A stretch of 64,000 bases of DNA. It comes from Deltaproteobacteria bacterium (GTDB taxonomy: Bacteria; Lernaellota; Lernaellaia; JACKCT01). The notes below the pieces were generated by a model that worked only from the letters and a program-made list of their open reading frames with translations, had not been told where the DNA came from and searched no databases. Made by a program: the position numbers and the translations under genes. This document shows, piece by piece, positions 63,449 through 64,000 of the stretch; positions within the stretch are counted from its first letter, which is position 1; each line of letters begins with the position of its first letter. The DNA lies in the NCBI GenBank assembly GCA_020845895.1, contig JADLEX010000007.1:1-64000 (forward strand). Reading direction: 5' to 3'.

Positions 63449-64000
63449 CGGGTGACCCGAGCTTTCTCGTCTTTCTACCGTCGTTCAATCGACCCCGGTT
63501 TGCCGAGGCGTTGCTGCGCGATCTGGTTGAGCAGTCCGTCGGGCGGCGAGTGCGGATTCATTTTCGCGACGATTGTTCGGACTGCGACTACTCCGCCGTG
63601 CGCGACTTCGCGCGCGGTCACGGGGACACCGTCGTCTACGAACGTCATGCGCAAAATCGCGCGCGCGACGGGCTATGGAAAACCTACAACGAGATCTTCG
63701 CCGTCGCGCGCGAGGAACAGCCCGACTTTTTGATTGTCTTGCAGGATCACAGTCGCATCGTGCCGGGATTTTTCGACGAGCTCGCGCGTCTGTGGAACGC
63801 CATTCCGGACGCGAACAAAACGATCGTGAATCTGCCGCGCGACGCCAAGGCGCTTTACCGATGGTGGAGCCCTGTCTTTCACAGCGTTGTCGAGCATGAC
63901 GGCGTCGATTTTGTCACCTCGGGCTGGGTGGACGGGTCGTGGTTCGCGGGACGGCGGTTGTGGGAAACGATGGACCTCGATCTGTCGCCTCCGGGTGCGC
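63445..64000 (+). CDS. Glycosyltransferase-like protein, 3' end outside window
   Basis: An ATG at 63445 (ATGA overlap with the methyltransferase stop) opens a frame that runs to the right edge (185 codons). It begins SFLVFLPSFNRPRFAEALLRDLVEQSVGRRVRIHFRDDCSDCDYSAVRDF, the pattern of GT2-like enzymes, followed by VLQDHSRIVPGFFDELARLW. A nucleotide-sugar DxD-type site would be the LQDHS segment. The acceptor is not known. Confidence 0.7.
   Translation, partial: MTGDPSFLVFLPSFNRPRFAEALLRDLVEQSVGRRVRIHFRDDCSDCDYSAVRDFARGHGDTVVYERHAQNRARDGLWKTYNEIFAVAREEQPDFLIVLQDHSRIVPGFFDELARLWNAIPDANKTIVNLPRDAKALYRWWSPVFHSVVEHDGVDFVTSGWVDGSWFAGRRLWETMDLDLSPPGA

Noticed and set aside
1-64000. CRISPR array, prophage genes, tRNA or rRNA genes
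   Set aside because: No regularly spaced repeat array, no phage structural genes and no tRNA-like T-arm with acceptor pairing was found on reading the intergenic regions.

Overview
The window is a G+C-rich chromosome segment of a free-living Gram-negative bacterium. The evidence is an outer-membrane porin and TolC/CusC protein, lipoproteins with lipoboxes, sigma-54 control, and heptosyltransferase-type surface glycan genes. Gene content (RNase G next to a TIGR03960-type radical SAM protein, an ethylmalonyl-CoA pathway cluster, class I fructose-bisphosphate aldolase, a glycyl radical enzyme) fits a deltaproteobacterial-grade lineage such as Myxococcota, Desulfobacterota or a related candidate phylum. 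That placement is an inference; no rRNA or tRNA gene was seen.

Layout. 1-1216: the 5' part of an unusual fusion of a glycyl radical enzyme activase with its enzyme. 1217-9260: an accessory island with dispersed repeats around an A+T-rich gene of unknown function. That gene is interrupted by a complete 5,007-bp IS1595-family transposon (3070-8076) with 23-bp terminal inverted repeats (one mismatch) and a perfect 8-bp target duplication. The transposon carries five tightly coupled genes, all on the minus strand: transposase, fused nuclease/N6-adenine methyltransferase, specificity subunit, RelE-type toxin and a small putative antitoxin. Deleting the element and one target copy restores one 333-codon reading frame. 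This is the most notable system in the window.

9261-16700: a secreted GH31 glycosidase, then a zinc-type metal uptake operon (small metal-binding protein, porin, binding protein, His/Cys lipoprotein, ATPase, permease). 16706-26153: a metal-efflux regulon. It has a DUF3347 periplasmic protein, an NtrC-type regulator with its kinase, and CusCBA-type efflux genes. Matching inverted repeats and sigma-54 promoters lie upstream of both the DUF3347 gene and cusC. 26216-29161: a lipid kinase plus agmatine-to-putrescine conversion (AguB, AguA).

29222-35577 (minus strand): four enzymes that could act in succession in the ethylmalonyl-CoA pathway (mutase, methylsuccinyl-CoA dehydrogenase, mesaconyl-CoA hydratase, beta-methylmalyl-CoA lyase) with a class I aldolase. 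35828-40460 (minus): ispD-ispF-gltX with a hypothetical gene and a nucleotide-sugar-type reductase. 40551-49217: a lipoprotein, a degenerate M23-like protein, an MMPL/RND exporter, a membrane sulfatase-like protein and RNase G. 49180-54608: two B12/radical SAM proteins, a small secreted protein and an SDR. 54768-64000: surface-glycan and envelope functions, comprising two GT-C type membrane proteins, a DUF3604/PHP lipoprotein, a GT9-GT2-Rossmann fusion, a methyltransferase and a partial glycosyltransferase.
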